Of a DNA stretch of 64,000 nt, positions 47,100 through 58,319 are shown in pieces. A program made the position numbers and the translations under genes. How positions within the stretch are numbered: the stretch's first letter is position 1; every line of letters starts with the position of its first letter. Origin of the DNA: Hydnum rufescens UP504 (lineage: Eukaryota; Basidiomycota; Agaricomycetes; Cantharellales; Hydnaceae); contig MU129093.1 of the NCBI GenBank assembly GCA_014904985.1, forward strand, positions 58,641-122,640, given 5' to 3'. Below the pieces are notes generated by a model. That model was not told the DNA's origin, made no database searches, and was given only the letters and a program-made list of their open reading frames with translations.

Positions 47100-47786
47100 A
47101 TCTTTGGCGTTGGGGCCAAGAGCCTGCGCCTCACATGGGTACTCGCCTGAGGCAGATCTCATGGACTGGAGAGCTTGGATGGATAAATTGATAGCTAGGT
47201 TTGGTGTCAACTTAGTGCGGGTACCCTACCAACGCAAAGCTCTCTGTGTTGTTTATTAACAATCATGATTGTACACACTTCTGGTCCATGGACCATCCCA
47301 TGCTGGAGATGAAAGTAATGGCTTAAAGACAATTCCTCCCCCTGATTACTAAGCAGGTGAGAGCATTGAAGGATCAGAGAGCCTCAGATGCTCAGGTGAA
47401 ATGGTGGGAAGCATATATGAAAAGATGTCCTTATTCTTGTTGGTGAGCCCAAGCCAGCTCTTTTATAGTGTTTACAAGAGGTCAGAAAATACAAGAAAAC
47501 AGGATGTTTGGGTAGTTGGATCTGCCGACCAGCGAACGCGGAAGTCCAAGCCAAAGGAGACTATGGAGCTGCGACACGCGCTTGGTGGTGACGTTAGCAG
47601 CACACTATTAGGGGTACCTTTACTAGTGCGCTTGTGGGAGGTCCAAGACATTCGGAGTGCCATCTTTTTACTCTAAGTTTTACAGCAGACCCATACGTCG
47701 TCTGGATTCATCCCTCACTCTTCAGCACTACATTCACTTCAAAGTTATCCAGAGTCATACATGAAATACAAAGATCGAGGTTCAAA
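47100..47786. other. Intergenic, convergent
   Basis: Between the 3' ends of the arrestin-like and P-loop GTPase genes. No motif-bearing ORF. Confidence 0.4.
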
Positions 47787-50102
47787 TCATATAGAGGTGA
47801 TCCACTTTTCTGTATCGTCCAGAGTCTTCGAGACGGATAATATCACGGCCTCATGAAGGTCCTTGTACCGCACACCGTTGACAAGCTCAGAGATCTGGTT
47901 GATTGCGCGTTTTGGTCTCAACCCCGGGAGCGTGGTGTCGTTGACATATGACTTGACCTGCTCATGGATGCTGCCCTTATGCTGTGAATACTCCCTCAGC
48001 ACGAGATTGACCATCCCAGGAGATATCCGATCCAATCCACGGGAATCTACCAAGGCAAATAGACAGCTCATCACAATGATGATGTCAATTACATATCCCA
48101 TCAGATATGGAAGGATTTCGGAACTATAGTATGGCATGGTTTAACTGGAGCTTCGTCTATGCATCATGGGCACCCACGTTCTTTGGGAAGTTCCATGGGC
48201 CAATGAAGCCAGTGCCACAGCTGCTGCAGCTGGAAGGACCAATGGCGCCACAGGCGGGAGACTCCTAGCCACCGTAACCGCGGGCCCCATAATCTGCATG
48301 GCGCTAGAAACCCTGAGGTATTTCCATCTCAGACTTTGCCATTTACATCTAGAGGACAGGGTAATGCTTACAGACTCGGAGGATTCGGACGTTCTCTTGC
48401 AAGATCTTTGACCAAATGCGTCATCAGGCCTCGAAATTCTGTCGACTTTAGACACTACACCCAAGAACTTGATGAGACCGACGAATCGTCACGGATGATG
48501 CAAGACGTGCCTGATGATTTCGATCATTAAAATTCCAGACGTTGACGATATGATCATGGATGGCCCAACGCATTCATCCAGGGGGATGCCGTTTAAGGTT
48601 CCAGAGAACATATAGCTCCAATACTCTATAGAAGCGAAAAGGTGGACATGAGGTCGGAATCTCCCGCGCTTCCACAATGGACACACTGTGTCTCCCGACG
48701 CTGGAAGATCTCATATCAGGATGTGAATGTCAGAGCAGCAATAGTGAATAGACTGGGCCGACCGAATCGATGCTGAGATCTTTGTTCTGAGACTACCTCT
48801 TTGAGCAGCTGCGAAGAGCCAGCCGTCAAGATTCAGCGTGACTCTGAATCAGCAGTACCCTCGCCCGTCGGTGCCTGGGTTTTCGGATCAGTGGCCTTTG
48901 TAGGAACACCGAGGATAGAGTTCATTGTGAGGTTGATCAGTCTCTCGAGAGTGTCTTTGTACTCGTCCTTCGCTAGAAATCAGATTCTGTCAGTGTGAGA
49001 ATAAATGTCGTCCAACCAATAGTACACACTGGAAACCTCAGTCCATGCATGTCTATTGCCTGCCACTGCGTTGAGGGGCTTCTCACAGGTAACTTTGACG
49101 TCCTCCGTAGCAAGTTTCTTTCGCTTGACGCTCCCATTCGACTCTGTCACCAGCAAGAGACTCTGGAGACTAAACTTCTTGTGGATCACAAGCTGGTCGT
49201 ACTTGGTTAATACGACAATGATCGGAACTTGGGGATGCAGGATGATACATCGCCAGCGGTCAGCATGGAAACAGCAGTTTCGAGAGAACCGATCAATATA
49301 CCCTTGTTGGTATCGTCCTGGAGGAGTCTTTCATCTCCTCCTTGAAAAACTCGACCTCCAAGAACGGGGATCTCGCAGCACAGCCTAGAGCCGCGAGAAA
49401 TGAGGATCTCATGGGGGCACTGTGTAGAAAAGGTAAGCTTATACACACCAAATAGCATGTAGCCTATCCTTAAGCTCCCTTTCCGCGCCCCTCCTCTTAA
49501 TGAACTCTTGAACCGTTTTAAGATTCTTTATATCTCCACCAACGAATCCTTGTGAATCGTGTAGAATGAGTCGATTGTTATCATCAGAGGTGAGTTCCTG
49601 ATCAATATCGTGTTGAGTGGCATGGTCATTGGAGGTTCTCTATAGCATGCATCGGGATCAAGTAATGCAAGATTCGGGGAAGCAGAAGAGAATGCACAGT
49701 GAGGTTGTTGACGCGGAATACTGCATTGATCAAAGAAGATTTTCCCGCCCCCGACTGCAAATGCTTTACAGTGAGTGAAATGGATCGAAAAGGATGCATG
49801 GCTCACTTTGCCCACAACGAGCACCCTGAACCTAACCTCGCTAGCTGAGCACTGAGAGAGGTATAGCTGACGAACGTTGCATACCTAGAGTCCTCTCGGA
49901 GAGAGTCGGCGGAGGGCCTGAGGGTGGAGAAGTCCTGCGACACATTGGTGGGATTGGTTGATGCTGGTGGTTGAGTCATCGCAGCATCGCTCGGATTTAT
50001 ACTACCTGGATCAGTGGAACCCACTGTATAAGAGCTAGCTCCACCATCCGGAGTCGGAACAGGGTGTCCCCGTCGGAGGAACTTGCGGATTCGGAGAGGC
50101 AT
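47787..50102 (-). CDS. Basidiomycete P-loop GTPase (HDSQGF/TKYD type)
   Basis: Starts MPLRIRKFLRRGHPVPTPDG at 50102. Exon joining gives VLVVGK then SGAGKSSLINAVFRVNN (Walker A, about 49725-49760), then LHDSQGF as switch 2, followed by GDIKNLKTVQEFIKRRGAE and ELKDRLHAIW. After an intron the nucleotide-specificity motif VPIIVVLTKYD appears (about 49195-49215). Middle exons include SVKRKKLATEDVKVTCEKPL and a hydrophobic Ala/Leu-rich stretch near 48260. The last exon (48137-47787) reads GYVIDIIIVMSCLFALVDSR through SVSKTLDDTEKW. This order is typical of a GTPase family amplified in Agaricomycetes, with unknown function. Several middle splice sites are not settled. A foldback element sits just upstream of its start. 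Confidence 0.75.
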
Positions 50103-50152
50103 TATTGGCTAACAGATGGAGGGTAGGGAGATGATGATGATGATGAATATCT

Positions 50153-50905
50153 TTACAGCTGTTTGCAATTTACAAGGCGTGGCGGAAATTTTACATCCGA
50201 GGGATGGGCGCCGATAGTGAAATCGAACGCAGCCCATATCTTGCCCAATTCTTACGATAAAAATATGAAAAATACACCATTAGATAGCCCTATGTGTTAC
50301 CTAGCAACACACACTGTTATATTTGCTTGAACATCTGAATTGATTGTGGTAGAGGAGGTGTCGACGGGAGCCCACCCTTGACCACACGCAAGCTGGTCTG
50401 AAGCCAAATATCATTGGAATATTTCCTAAAATATTTTTTAACGCGTAATACAAGTGCTTCTAGTGCCCTGGGGCCTTTTTTAATTGGGCACTTGTATTTC
50501 TTGTACACAGAAAGGACATGTATTTACCTAGATAAATATATGTCCTTTCTGTGTGCAAGAAATACAAAGATCCAAAAAAAAGGGCCCCAAGGCACTAGAA
50601 GCACTTGTATTACGTGTTAAAAAACATTTTAGGAAATATTCCAATGATATTTGGCTTCAGACCAGCTTGCGTGTGGTCAAGGGTGGGCTCCTGTTGACAC
50701 CTCCTCTACCACAATCAATTCAGATGTTCAAGCAAATATAACAGTGTGTGTTGCTAGGTAACACATAGGGCTATCCAATGGTATATTTTTCATATTTTTA
50801 TCGTAGGAATTGGGCAAGATATGGGCTGCGTTCGATTTCACTATTGGCGCCCATCCCCCGGATGTAAAATTTCCGCCGCACCTTGTAAATTGCAAACAGC
50901 TGTAA
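50153..50905. mobile_element. 753-bp foldback element (two ~370-bp inverted arms)
   Basis: The left end ttacagctgtttgcaattta and the right end (its reverse complement, finishing at 50905) are mirrored along almost the whole length, with the centre near 50529 around cctagat. Arms are nearly identical with few mismatches, and ORF-like peptides of 62-63 residues appear in mirror image on the two strands. There is no transposase. No target-site duplication is obvious. It is best read as a foldback/MITE-type non-autonomous element, inserted 50 bp upstream of the P-loop GTPase start. Confidence 0.85.
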
Positions 50906-51500
50906 CCTGCAACTACTGGCTGCTCCCGAGGGGTGCCAAGGACAGGGGACCGAAGGTCCAGGGGGTATTGTCCATACACTGAAGAGAGAATAAAAATAGA
51001 GAAGATATCCATGACCGCCAGCCTGGTCAGCCAATTATCAGTATCTAACTAGATACTTCAAAGGTTGCATTTATATAGTCTAACTAGATGTCAGCCCCAG
51101 GGGGCCCCCAGGGGCCCCTAGCCATTGGATTGTTTATTATTTATTTATTTATTTATTATTATTATATTATTATATACATTGATAGGCTTGCCCAGTGGGG
51201 CACCCATGCACCCAAGAAGAGCAGCCACAGGCTGCTCTGCTTGCAGTGAAATGAATAGATACATACCTTAAAATGATCACACCCACTGCAGTGGGTGTTA
51301 CTCTAGGGCTCCACCTTAGGCAGCCCAATTTCCATACCCAATTAGATAGTCTTTTTCTGGTAGAATATTGGGTCTAATAGACCTATGTTGAAAAAACTGG
51401 TTGGCAAGAGCCAAATACTGTATGTTACATAATACATATATACATGACAGAGGCATGTATCTAAATACAGACAGGATATGACTGGGATCACCTGTGGACC
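50906..51500. repeat. Low-complexity and element-edge sequence
   Basis: Contains a GC palindromic stretch (gggggcccccaggggcccc, about 51100-51118), then an AT-only run of about 50 nt made of tta/ttta units (51129-51176), and then repeat-like unique sequence. No coding function is visible. Confidence 0.5.
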
Positions 51501-51509
51501 CAATCCACT

Positions 51510-51785
51510 GACACTCCCACTTGCAGTGATAACAATTGGGCAGGGTGTAGCAATGAACAAAGAGAATGTAAGGAAAATGGGGGGGGGGGACAAGAGGAGA
51601 GCTCCCACTGAAGTAGGAAGAGGTGAGAAAATTAAAGGCAATTTGCTCCCACTTGAGTGAAAAAATGCAAGATTGAGCAGAGAACTCCCACTGGAGCAAA
51701 TGGACTAGGATGAGTGAGACAAAAAGATGAAGAACAGAAAAAATGAGGAGGCAGCAGGTATATACTCCCACTGGATTAAAGAACA
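51510..51785. repeat. Cluster of CTCCCACT motifs
   Basis: The core ctcccact followed by tg/gaag/ggag occurs five times in 270 bp (near 51514, 51602, 51646, 51688 and 51768), with a related cacccactgcagtg near 51281. The copies differ on either side, so this is a motif cluster rather than a simple tandem. It may be part of an LTR/UTR or a set of protein-binding sites. Confidence 0.5.
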
Positions 51786-51879
51786 GAGACATGGCAATAA
51801 TTACCCCACAATCACAAGTACTGTGAGCTGAGAATTCCAATCTCCCTCACATGAGTAACAGTGGATGTCTTGATAGTGT

Positions 51880-52700
51880 CATGTGCCAAGAGCCGGACAT
51901 CCAAATCCCCTCCATGCACCCCGATTGACAAGCTGGATCCAAGGAAATCCCCTTGCCCAGGCACCACCTCCATCCCACCCAAAAGGAAACATGATGTGAG
52001 TACATCTGAGTACTCTTTTAGAACAGCTCAATAGATTTGCTATTGGCAACTGCAACAGTAGCAGTTTTGGCATGAACAGGGGCAGGGGCCATACAGTCGC
52101 ATGCAAAATGGCCAGGCTGTTGACAGTGGTAACAATGGTTACCCTTCTTGGTGTTGTCTGCCAGCTTTGAGTTTGCTGACTTTGAGTCTGCCAGGGTCTT
52201 TACTCCACTAGGTTTCCCATGGCCACTTTTGGCAACATTCACAGTGATTCAGTAATTGAGTTCACCCTCTTTTAGCTGCATCTCATACTCAAGGAGAGCA
52301 GCTGACACTTTGGATACAGTAGGTCACCCATGATGGATGATGAGGGCAGTGGCAACAGAGTTGTAGGAGGGGGGGAGGTTCACCAGGAGGATGTCGGTGA
52401 TATCTTGATCACTCACAGTGATCCCCATGGATCAGAGTTGGTTTGCATAGGTGGTGATGGTATTCAGGTAGTCCCCTACTGTGTCTCCAGGGACAAGCCA
52501 CATGTTTTTCATTCACTGCTTAATGGCAATTCAATTGGCAGCTGTGTTTTGCAAATAGAGCTCTTCAAGGGCACTCCATGCTGACAGTGCATCAGCACAG
52601 TTATGAATATGAATCGTTTGGTCCAGGTTCAGTGTCAGGCCAATAGTGGTATAGCCATCTGCAGATTTTGCATTCCAATCCTCAAGATGTCATGAGACTA
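51880..52700 (-). pseudogene. Degenerate Ty1/copia gag (and protease start) fragment
   Basis: The minus strand reads WNAKSADGYTTIGL, then ADALSAWSALEELYLQNTAA, DTVGDYLNTITTYANQL, DITDILLVNLPPSYNSVATA, and a CCHC zinc knuckle CYHCQQPGHFACDC (in the 75-codon frame 52242-52018). It ends in sequence resembling the start of the protease (IWMSGSWHMT). In-frame stops interrupt it at least four times. It is the UBN2/copia Gag type. It lies downstream of the RNase H of the next element on the same strand, so it must belong to another copy. Confidence 0.75.
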
Positions 52701-52969
52701 GGTATATGACTCAGTCTCGTTATGGAGAACTGATATTCTATTAAGGAAGGTTTACCTAAGTATATGACTAGGGAAAGTGGAATGAGAATATGTAAGGGAA
52801 TGTATGGAGAAGCATGGCTCACCTCAGTCTTGTTATGGAGAACTGAGGAGAGTTGGATGTTACTGAGAAACTATACTATAGTTGCAGTGAGGACAGGAAA
52901 GGAAATAGGGGTAATTACTATATACGGAAGATGTCTGTGAGTCTTGATTACCAACACGCCCACTCAAGG
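52701..52969. repeat. Short spacer with internal repeat between copia gag fragment and copia pol
   Basis: 269 bp. The string ctcagtct(c/t)gttatggagaactga occurs twice, about 105 bp apart, and tatgactag(g) occurs twice. It could be a remnant LTR shared by two copies of the family, but TG...CA ends were not found. Confidence 0.4.
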
Positions 52970-55900
52970 CTAGTGGATTCCATTGAAACCCATCATGTCT
53001 GTGAATGTATAGAATTTGTTGGCAGTGAGGGGCTTAGTGAGAATGTCTGCTGGCTGTTTATCTGTGGGGATGTACTCAAGGGAAATAATTCCATCCTCAA
53101 GCTTTTCATGAACAAAGTGATGGCTGACTTCGAAATGCTTCATCTGCTCCAAGAATCTTTCATTCTGTGCAATGGCAATTGCTGACTGATTATCAATATG
53201 GATGGTAGTCGGGCTTGTCATTGGGTGGCCCAAGTCACTGAGGAGGTTGTGGAACCAGATTGTATCATGTGTGCCTTGTGTTGCTGTGATGTACTCTGCT
53301 TCGGTACTCGAAATAATGACACTTGACTGTTTGCAGGAAGTCCAGCCAATGGGAGCACCACAGAGCAGCCACAGAGTTCCTGTGATTGAATGGCGATCTG
53401 CAGGGTCTCCTGCCCAATCTGAGTCAGTGAATCCGCACAGTGTGTCTGACTTTGAGCCATCAAAGGTTAGGCTCACTCTGGCAGTCTTGACTAGGTAATG
53501 GTAGATCCGTTTAAGGGCAGTCAAATGTCCAGGTCCGGGGGTAGATGCATGTCGACTGAGATAGCCAACAGCAAAAGCAAGGTTGGGTCGAGTACCAATC
53601 ATTGCATACATAACCAAGCCAAGCATTGACTGATAGATCAGTTGTAGGTATGTCTAATTTCTTGAGTTTCAATTTTGTGGCCATTGGAGTAGTTGCGGGT
53701 CATACATCGGCCATACTGAAATGCTTGAGTATGTCATGGGTGTAGGAGTCCTGTGAGATTGTGATGGTGCATTGATTTCGATCATGTACAATCTTGATAC
53801 TGGTGTACCAATGGAGGTCTCCCATATAGCACATGTCAAAGGTTCCAAGGAGGTTGTCTTTGCATGTAGGAAGTGAGGGTTTTGGGATGGCAAGCATGAT
53901 ATCATCAACATGGGCTCCAAGTATCATGAGTCCATGCTTATCACGCTGAGTGAAGACAGCATAATCAGATTCTGTCCTTTTCCACCTGACTTTTCCAAAT
54001 TCATTTCTCATCTCTAGGTACAATTCGTGCACAGCTTGTTTAAGTCCATAGAGGCTACACAGTAACTGCCAAACCATGCCAGGCTTTGGTGGAGTGAAGC
54101 CATTGGGAGCTTCCATGTAGATGAGTTCTTTAAGTATGGGGTTGAGAAAGGCTGATTTTACATTGAAATGAACAAGTTTGAGGTTGTGTTTGGTGGCAAG
54201 TGTGAGGATTACTAGGAAGGACTGTTTCTGGATTGTTGGGGCATATGTCTCAAAGAAGTCTACTCCAGGAACTTCAGTATAGCCCTTTGCTACTACGTGA
54301 GCTCAATAGCCGGTGATGTTGCCACTGGAGTCTCGTTTAATTTTGAATACCCACCAACTGCCAACAATCTGTCGGTCTGCAGGTTTCTCTACCCACTTGA
54401 AAGTTTTACTCTTGGCCAGGGCATCCATTTCATAGATGCATGCTTCCATCCAATGGTCTGCTTCAGATGATGCCATGGCCTGCTTGTAACTCAAAGGTTC
54501 ATGCAGTATGGCCAATTTAGCATGTTCATCGCCCACTGAAACAGTGTCCATAGGATTTGAGCTCTTCGGCATTGAATTGGAACAACTATATGATGTAAGG
54601 GCAAGTTTCAGGTTTTCATCATCATGCATAGGTTTGATTACTGTGCATCCTGATTGATGGAGTACTGGTTCTTTGTTAGGTAATGAGTGTGTGGATGGTT
54701 GGGATGGTGGAGCAGCAGTTGAGGATTTGAGTGCTGGTGAGTCAGTGACTTTATCAACAGGATTTGTCTTCTGATCATTATCCTCATCACATTATTCTCC
54801 CCCCCTTCGACTGAAGATCCAACTTCAATTTCAACATGTTCCATTACTCCCATTCCCTCATCAAATATCACATCGTGAGATACAAAGAAGCATTTAGATT
54901 GGTGGTGGTAAACTTGGTAGGCTTTCTTGGATTCCAAATACCCCAAGTAAATGCATTCCATACTACATGCACCTAATTTGTCACAATGTTTCACAGGAAT
55001 TTGGACATGGGCTTTGCACCCAAATACATGAAGTAGCAATAGAGTCAGTTTCTGGCCAAAATAGGCCTCATGAGGGGTGATACTACTGGGCAAAGCTTGT
55101 GATGGTGTTATATTATGAATATGTACTGCATGTTGGACTGCATGGCCCCAAAAGGCCTTCGGGAGTCTGGCATCTTGGAGTAGGGACTGAGCATGTCCCA
55201 TGATATATCCATTTGCGCATTTGGCAACACCATTCTCGGGAGGAGTATTGGGATTCGTGAGTTCATGCTTTTGTCCCTTCTCTTTGAGATAAGCTTGAAA
55301 CTCTTTTGAGCTATACTCCCCCCCACCATTGGTGCATAGGGCTATGACATGTTGTCCAGTTTCATTTTTGGCATGTGCAACAAATGATTTATATTCTGCA
55401 AATGTGTCACTCTTGTGCTTAATAAGTGAAACACTAATTCGGTGAGACTTGTTGTCAATGAATAGCGCATAATATTGTTCATTCGATGGTGTGAGTATTG
55501 GGGCTGGTCCCCAGATGTCTGAAAATACATGGCCGAGTACTGTGTCAGCATGCATTGATGTTTCCTTTGGAATAGGGGTCCGAGTGTGTTTACCCTCAAC
55601 ACAAGGGCTACAGATGGCCAAAGGTTCCTTTGAGTCAGAGGGAATCTCCATTCCTTTGACTAAGTCCTTATTAACCATGTGGTGGATAGAGTCATAATGG
55701 ATGTGTCCAAGTTGATGATGCCAGATTTCAATAGATGTGTGCAAAGATAGAGATCCTATAGCAAGTCCATACTGACTTGAGGTGTTGACAGTACTGATAC
55801 ATGCTCTTTCCTCAGCATAGACTGAGACTTGCAGCATATATAGGTTTCTGTCAATAGGGGCAAGCCCTACAATCTCATTCTTTGAGTCTTGGATGATGCA

Positions 55901-56147
55901 CTTGTTTGCAGTGAATTGGGTTGAGCACCCAGAGTGGCCAAGTTGCCACACAGAGAGTAAATTCCTGTTTAGGTTGGGGATGTGTAAGACAGATTGGAAT
56001 GCTCCAGGAATGGTTCTCCCAGTACCAACAGCCAGCTCCACCATAATATGACCTTTGCCCACTGCTTCTATATAGCAGTGGTCACCTAGCCAGATGTGGC
56101 ATGGTGGATGGATTTTCCAGTAGGTTGTAAACCAGTCATGGTGTGAA
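52970..56147 (-). mobile_element. Degenerate Ty1/copia retrotransposon (protease end-integrase-RT-RNase H)
   Basis: Minus-strand order is that of copia. A protease remnant and LGDHCYIEAVGKG lead to the GAG-pre-integrase WHHQLGHIHYDSI with CSPCVEGKH, then the integrase core (within 56062-54638), RT (54629-53700) with HVDDIML, and RNase H (to 52970) with FTDSDWAGD, SSTEAEYIT and HIDNQSAIAIAQN. Stops occur at about 54302 (after GNITGY) and about 53699. The integrase triad position D2 reads TNGGGEY and the Glu position reads GVAKCAN, so both are lost; the first RT Asp is Asn in HFNVKSAFLN. The 5' side ends where the repeat at 56148 begins. It is not autonomous. Confidence 0.92.
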
Positions 56148-56620
56148 TGTCAGGATCAAATTGACATTTGCTTCTGCTTAAGGACTTACCTGTTGGAGTA
56201 TCATTCTGCATCGACTCTATCATATGGCACCTACTTCCTCAAATGCTCTTGTCTCCTCTCTCCCTCCATTCACTAAGGGGGTTATTGTCATCCTTGCCAT
56301 TATTGGCATTTCTCTTATTATTATTGCCCTCGTTCTATTGGGCCTTGGCCAGCGGGCTATGGGCTGGGTAGTCAACCAGTGGCAGCATTGGCGCCCTTGT
56401 CAGCACCTGTCGTTCCCTTGCTCCCCATGTGAGTCTATGGAGTTGCCAATCCAGACTCCCCCTCCTCCTCCTCTGCCCCCAGTCCCTGAATCCACATCAC
56501 CTGTCCCAATCCGTACTCCATCCACATCATTACAGTCCTTTGACACTTTGGACACCTTTGGAGTACCCAGGCATACACTGCCTTGGAAGTACATACACTA
56601 AGGGGGATACATATGGAAGT
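56148..56620 (+). repeat. Direct repeat, copy 1 (starts tgtcaggatcaaattgac)
   Basis: Nearly identical to 63811-64000, where the second copy runs off the window. The shared part checked is about 190 bp with roughly 10 differences. It begins exactly where the copia element is interrupted. It could be the LTR or end of another element. Confidence 0.8.
56224..56601 (+). CDS. Small one-TM protein encoded in the direct repeat
   Basis: 125 codons. Residues about 19-43 form a strong membrane segment (GVIVILAIIGISLIIIALVLL) after a short Ser/Pro N-terminus (MAPTSSNALVSSLPPFTK). A Trp/His/Cys segment follows, then a Pro-rich tail (PPPPPLPPVPESTSPVP). There is no signal of a known family. The same ORF start, TM segment included, is present in the second repeat copy from 63887, which supports a repeat-borne reading frame. 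Differences between the copies are mostly silent or conservative over the overlap. Whether it is expressed is unknown. Confidence 0.5.
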   Translation: MAPTSSNALVSSLPPFTKGVIVILAIIGISLIIIALVLLGLGQRAMGWVVNQWQHWRPCQHLSFPCSPCESMELPIQTPPPPPLPPVPESTSPVPIRTPSTSLQSFDTLDTFGVPRHTLPWKYIH

Positions 56621-56745
56621 TGGGGCATAGCCATGTGGAGGTGCACACAGGATTTGTAACATGGCTGCATCAGCTTAGTGAGGCTTAGTGATGGTGGGTG
56701 TGGAGGCTGACTGATGGGCTGTGGAGCTGGCACTCTAGGAGGATC

Positions 56746-58319
56746 CGAAAGGTGTGAATCGTAGCTTTCTAAGCGTTATATGGGCGTACCTCTCCGATCA
56801 AAACTGACAGAGTTATAGAATGAATTCGATTTCTGCGCGTAGCCATAATTAATTTCGTAATTGGTCATGTGATCGTCCAAAGGCTGGGAGTGGTGTGATT
56901 TCGCATTTTCTGATACTGGATGTTTTTATCTTCCACACCGGTCTGTCCTGCCAAGGTGTCAAAGTGTGTGGTGTATTCCTCCACAGACATCTTGCCTTGT
57001 TTCAGATTCTGGAGTTGGGATCATGCAGTGAACTCCCAGTCCGGTTCTCCGAAAGCACTTTCAAAGGCAACTAGGAACCCTTCAAAGGTCTCATATGGGT
57101 TGTGGGTTTCCGGATCTAGGAAGGAGGTGGAGAGACTTTCTGCCCATGCTCCGGCAGTTCCATCCTTCATCCAGGAGAGTGTGTACAGGATTTTGTGCAA
57201 CTCCGTTGGATAGACTCTAGGTTGGAGGGCAATGTTCAGCCAGACGGAGCATAGGAAACTCTCCATTTTCTTCCAATCGCCAGAGAATGGTTCGGGGTCA
57301 GCCCCTTGGCCTCATGAGTGGATTGGGTAGGTGGGGGTTGCTGTTGGAGTGTCTGCTGGACTGCAGCTGACACAAAGCCAGCAATGTGCATCCCTTGGTT
57401 CCACATGTCATCCAGCTCCTCACGGAGTGTGGCATTTTGTTGTTGGAGTTGGGTGAGGAGGTGTTGGAGGTGGTCAGTGGTAATGGCTACTGGAGCACCA
57501 TTGGACATTTCAGAATGAGGAGTAGGAGGGAAATTGGCGATACTAAGCAATCCAGATGGTGGGCTCATGGGAGAGCTTTGGTCTTCTGTCAGGGCCATGC
57601 TGCGATGAGAGCACCAAACAAATATAAACACAGATAACTCCAACTAAGTCCAGTGTAAGTCCAGCTAAGTCTGGGAGAATCCAGGCAAGGATGAGATAAT
57701 GAGGATAGGAGGGGACAGAGAGGCAGTCCAGCGGCCTAGAGGGGACTAGGTGGAAATGAGCACAGTGGTCCTTAAGCTCACGGAGTCAACTGGAAAGTAC
57801 TCGGACCTGTAGTCTGGAGTAACAGCGGAAATCCTGAGAGACCAAAGCTGGGGTCTCTGGACTTCGCTCTCGGACTACTTATACATGATGACTATACTAC
57901 GGGGGAGTGATTGCTAAACTGGGGGTGGTTACAAGGGGGACAGGAACAGGAACAGGAACACAGCCAGGGGGCAAACTGGAAGCAATGGGAAATGAAAGGG
58001 AAATGAAACCAAGATAGGGTTGAACCGGAGTCAAACCGGAAGCAAGGTGGACTTGGGCGAAGGAACTAAGCAGAGAACTGGACTGGAGGTGGGCGGACAA
58101 GGACTGGAGTGATCCAGAGTGGACCGGTGTGGAAGATAAAAACATCCAGTATCAGAAAACGCGAAATCACACCACTCCCAGCCTTTGGACGATCACATGA
58201 CCAATTACGAAATTAATTATGGCTATGCGCAGAAATCGAATTCGTTCTATAACTCCGTCAGTTTTGATTGGAGAGGTACGCCCATATAACTCTTAGAAAG
58301 CTACGATTCACACCTTTCG
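56746..58319. mobile_element. 1,574-bp element with 198-bp terminal inverted repeats carrying gypsy gag
   Basis: The left arm 56746-56943 and right arm 58122-58319 are reverse complements over 198 bp with six mismatches by eye and no gaps (about 97% identity). They enclose a gypsy-type gag fragment on the minus strand and no transposase. This is a foldback-like non-autonomous structure; it may be a captured gag, or the result of an inverted duplication next to it. Confidence 0.85.
56950..57643 (-). pseudogene. Gypsy-type gag fragment inside the TIR element
   Basis: One frame (57643-57236) starts near MALTEDQSSPMSPPSGLL and includes a heptad-like coiled coil (HLLTQLQQQNATLREELDDM). After a frameshift the next frame (57266-57021) reads WLNIALQPRVYPTELHKIL through ESAFGEPDWEFTA, then past a stop SQLQNLKQGKMSVEEYTTHF, the Retrotrans_gag fold. 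The frame is broken at least twice. No zinc knuckle or pol follows. Confidence 0.75.

Noticed and set aside
50317..50741. Two nearly identical 62-63 residue ORFs on opposite strands
   Set aside because: Mirror-image product of the foldback palindrome, not independent conserved genes.
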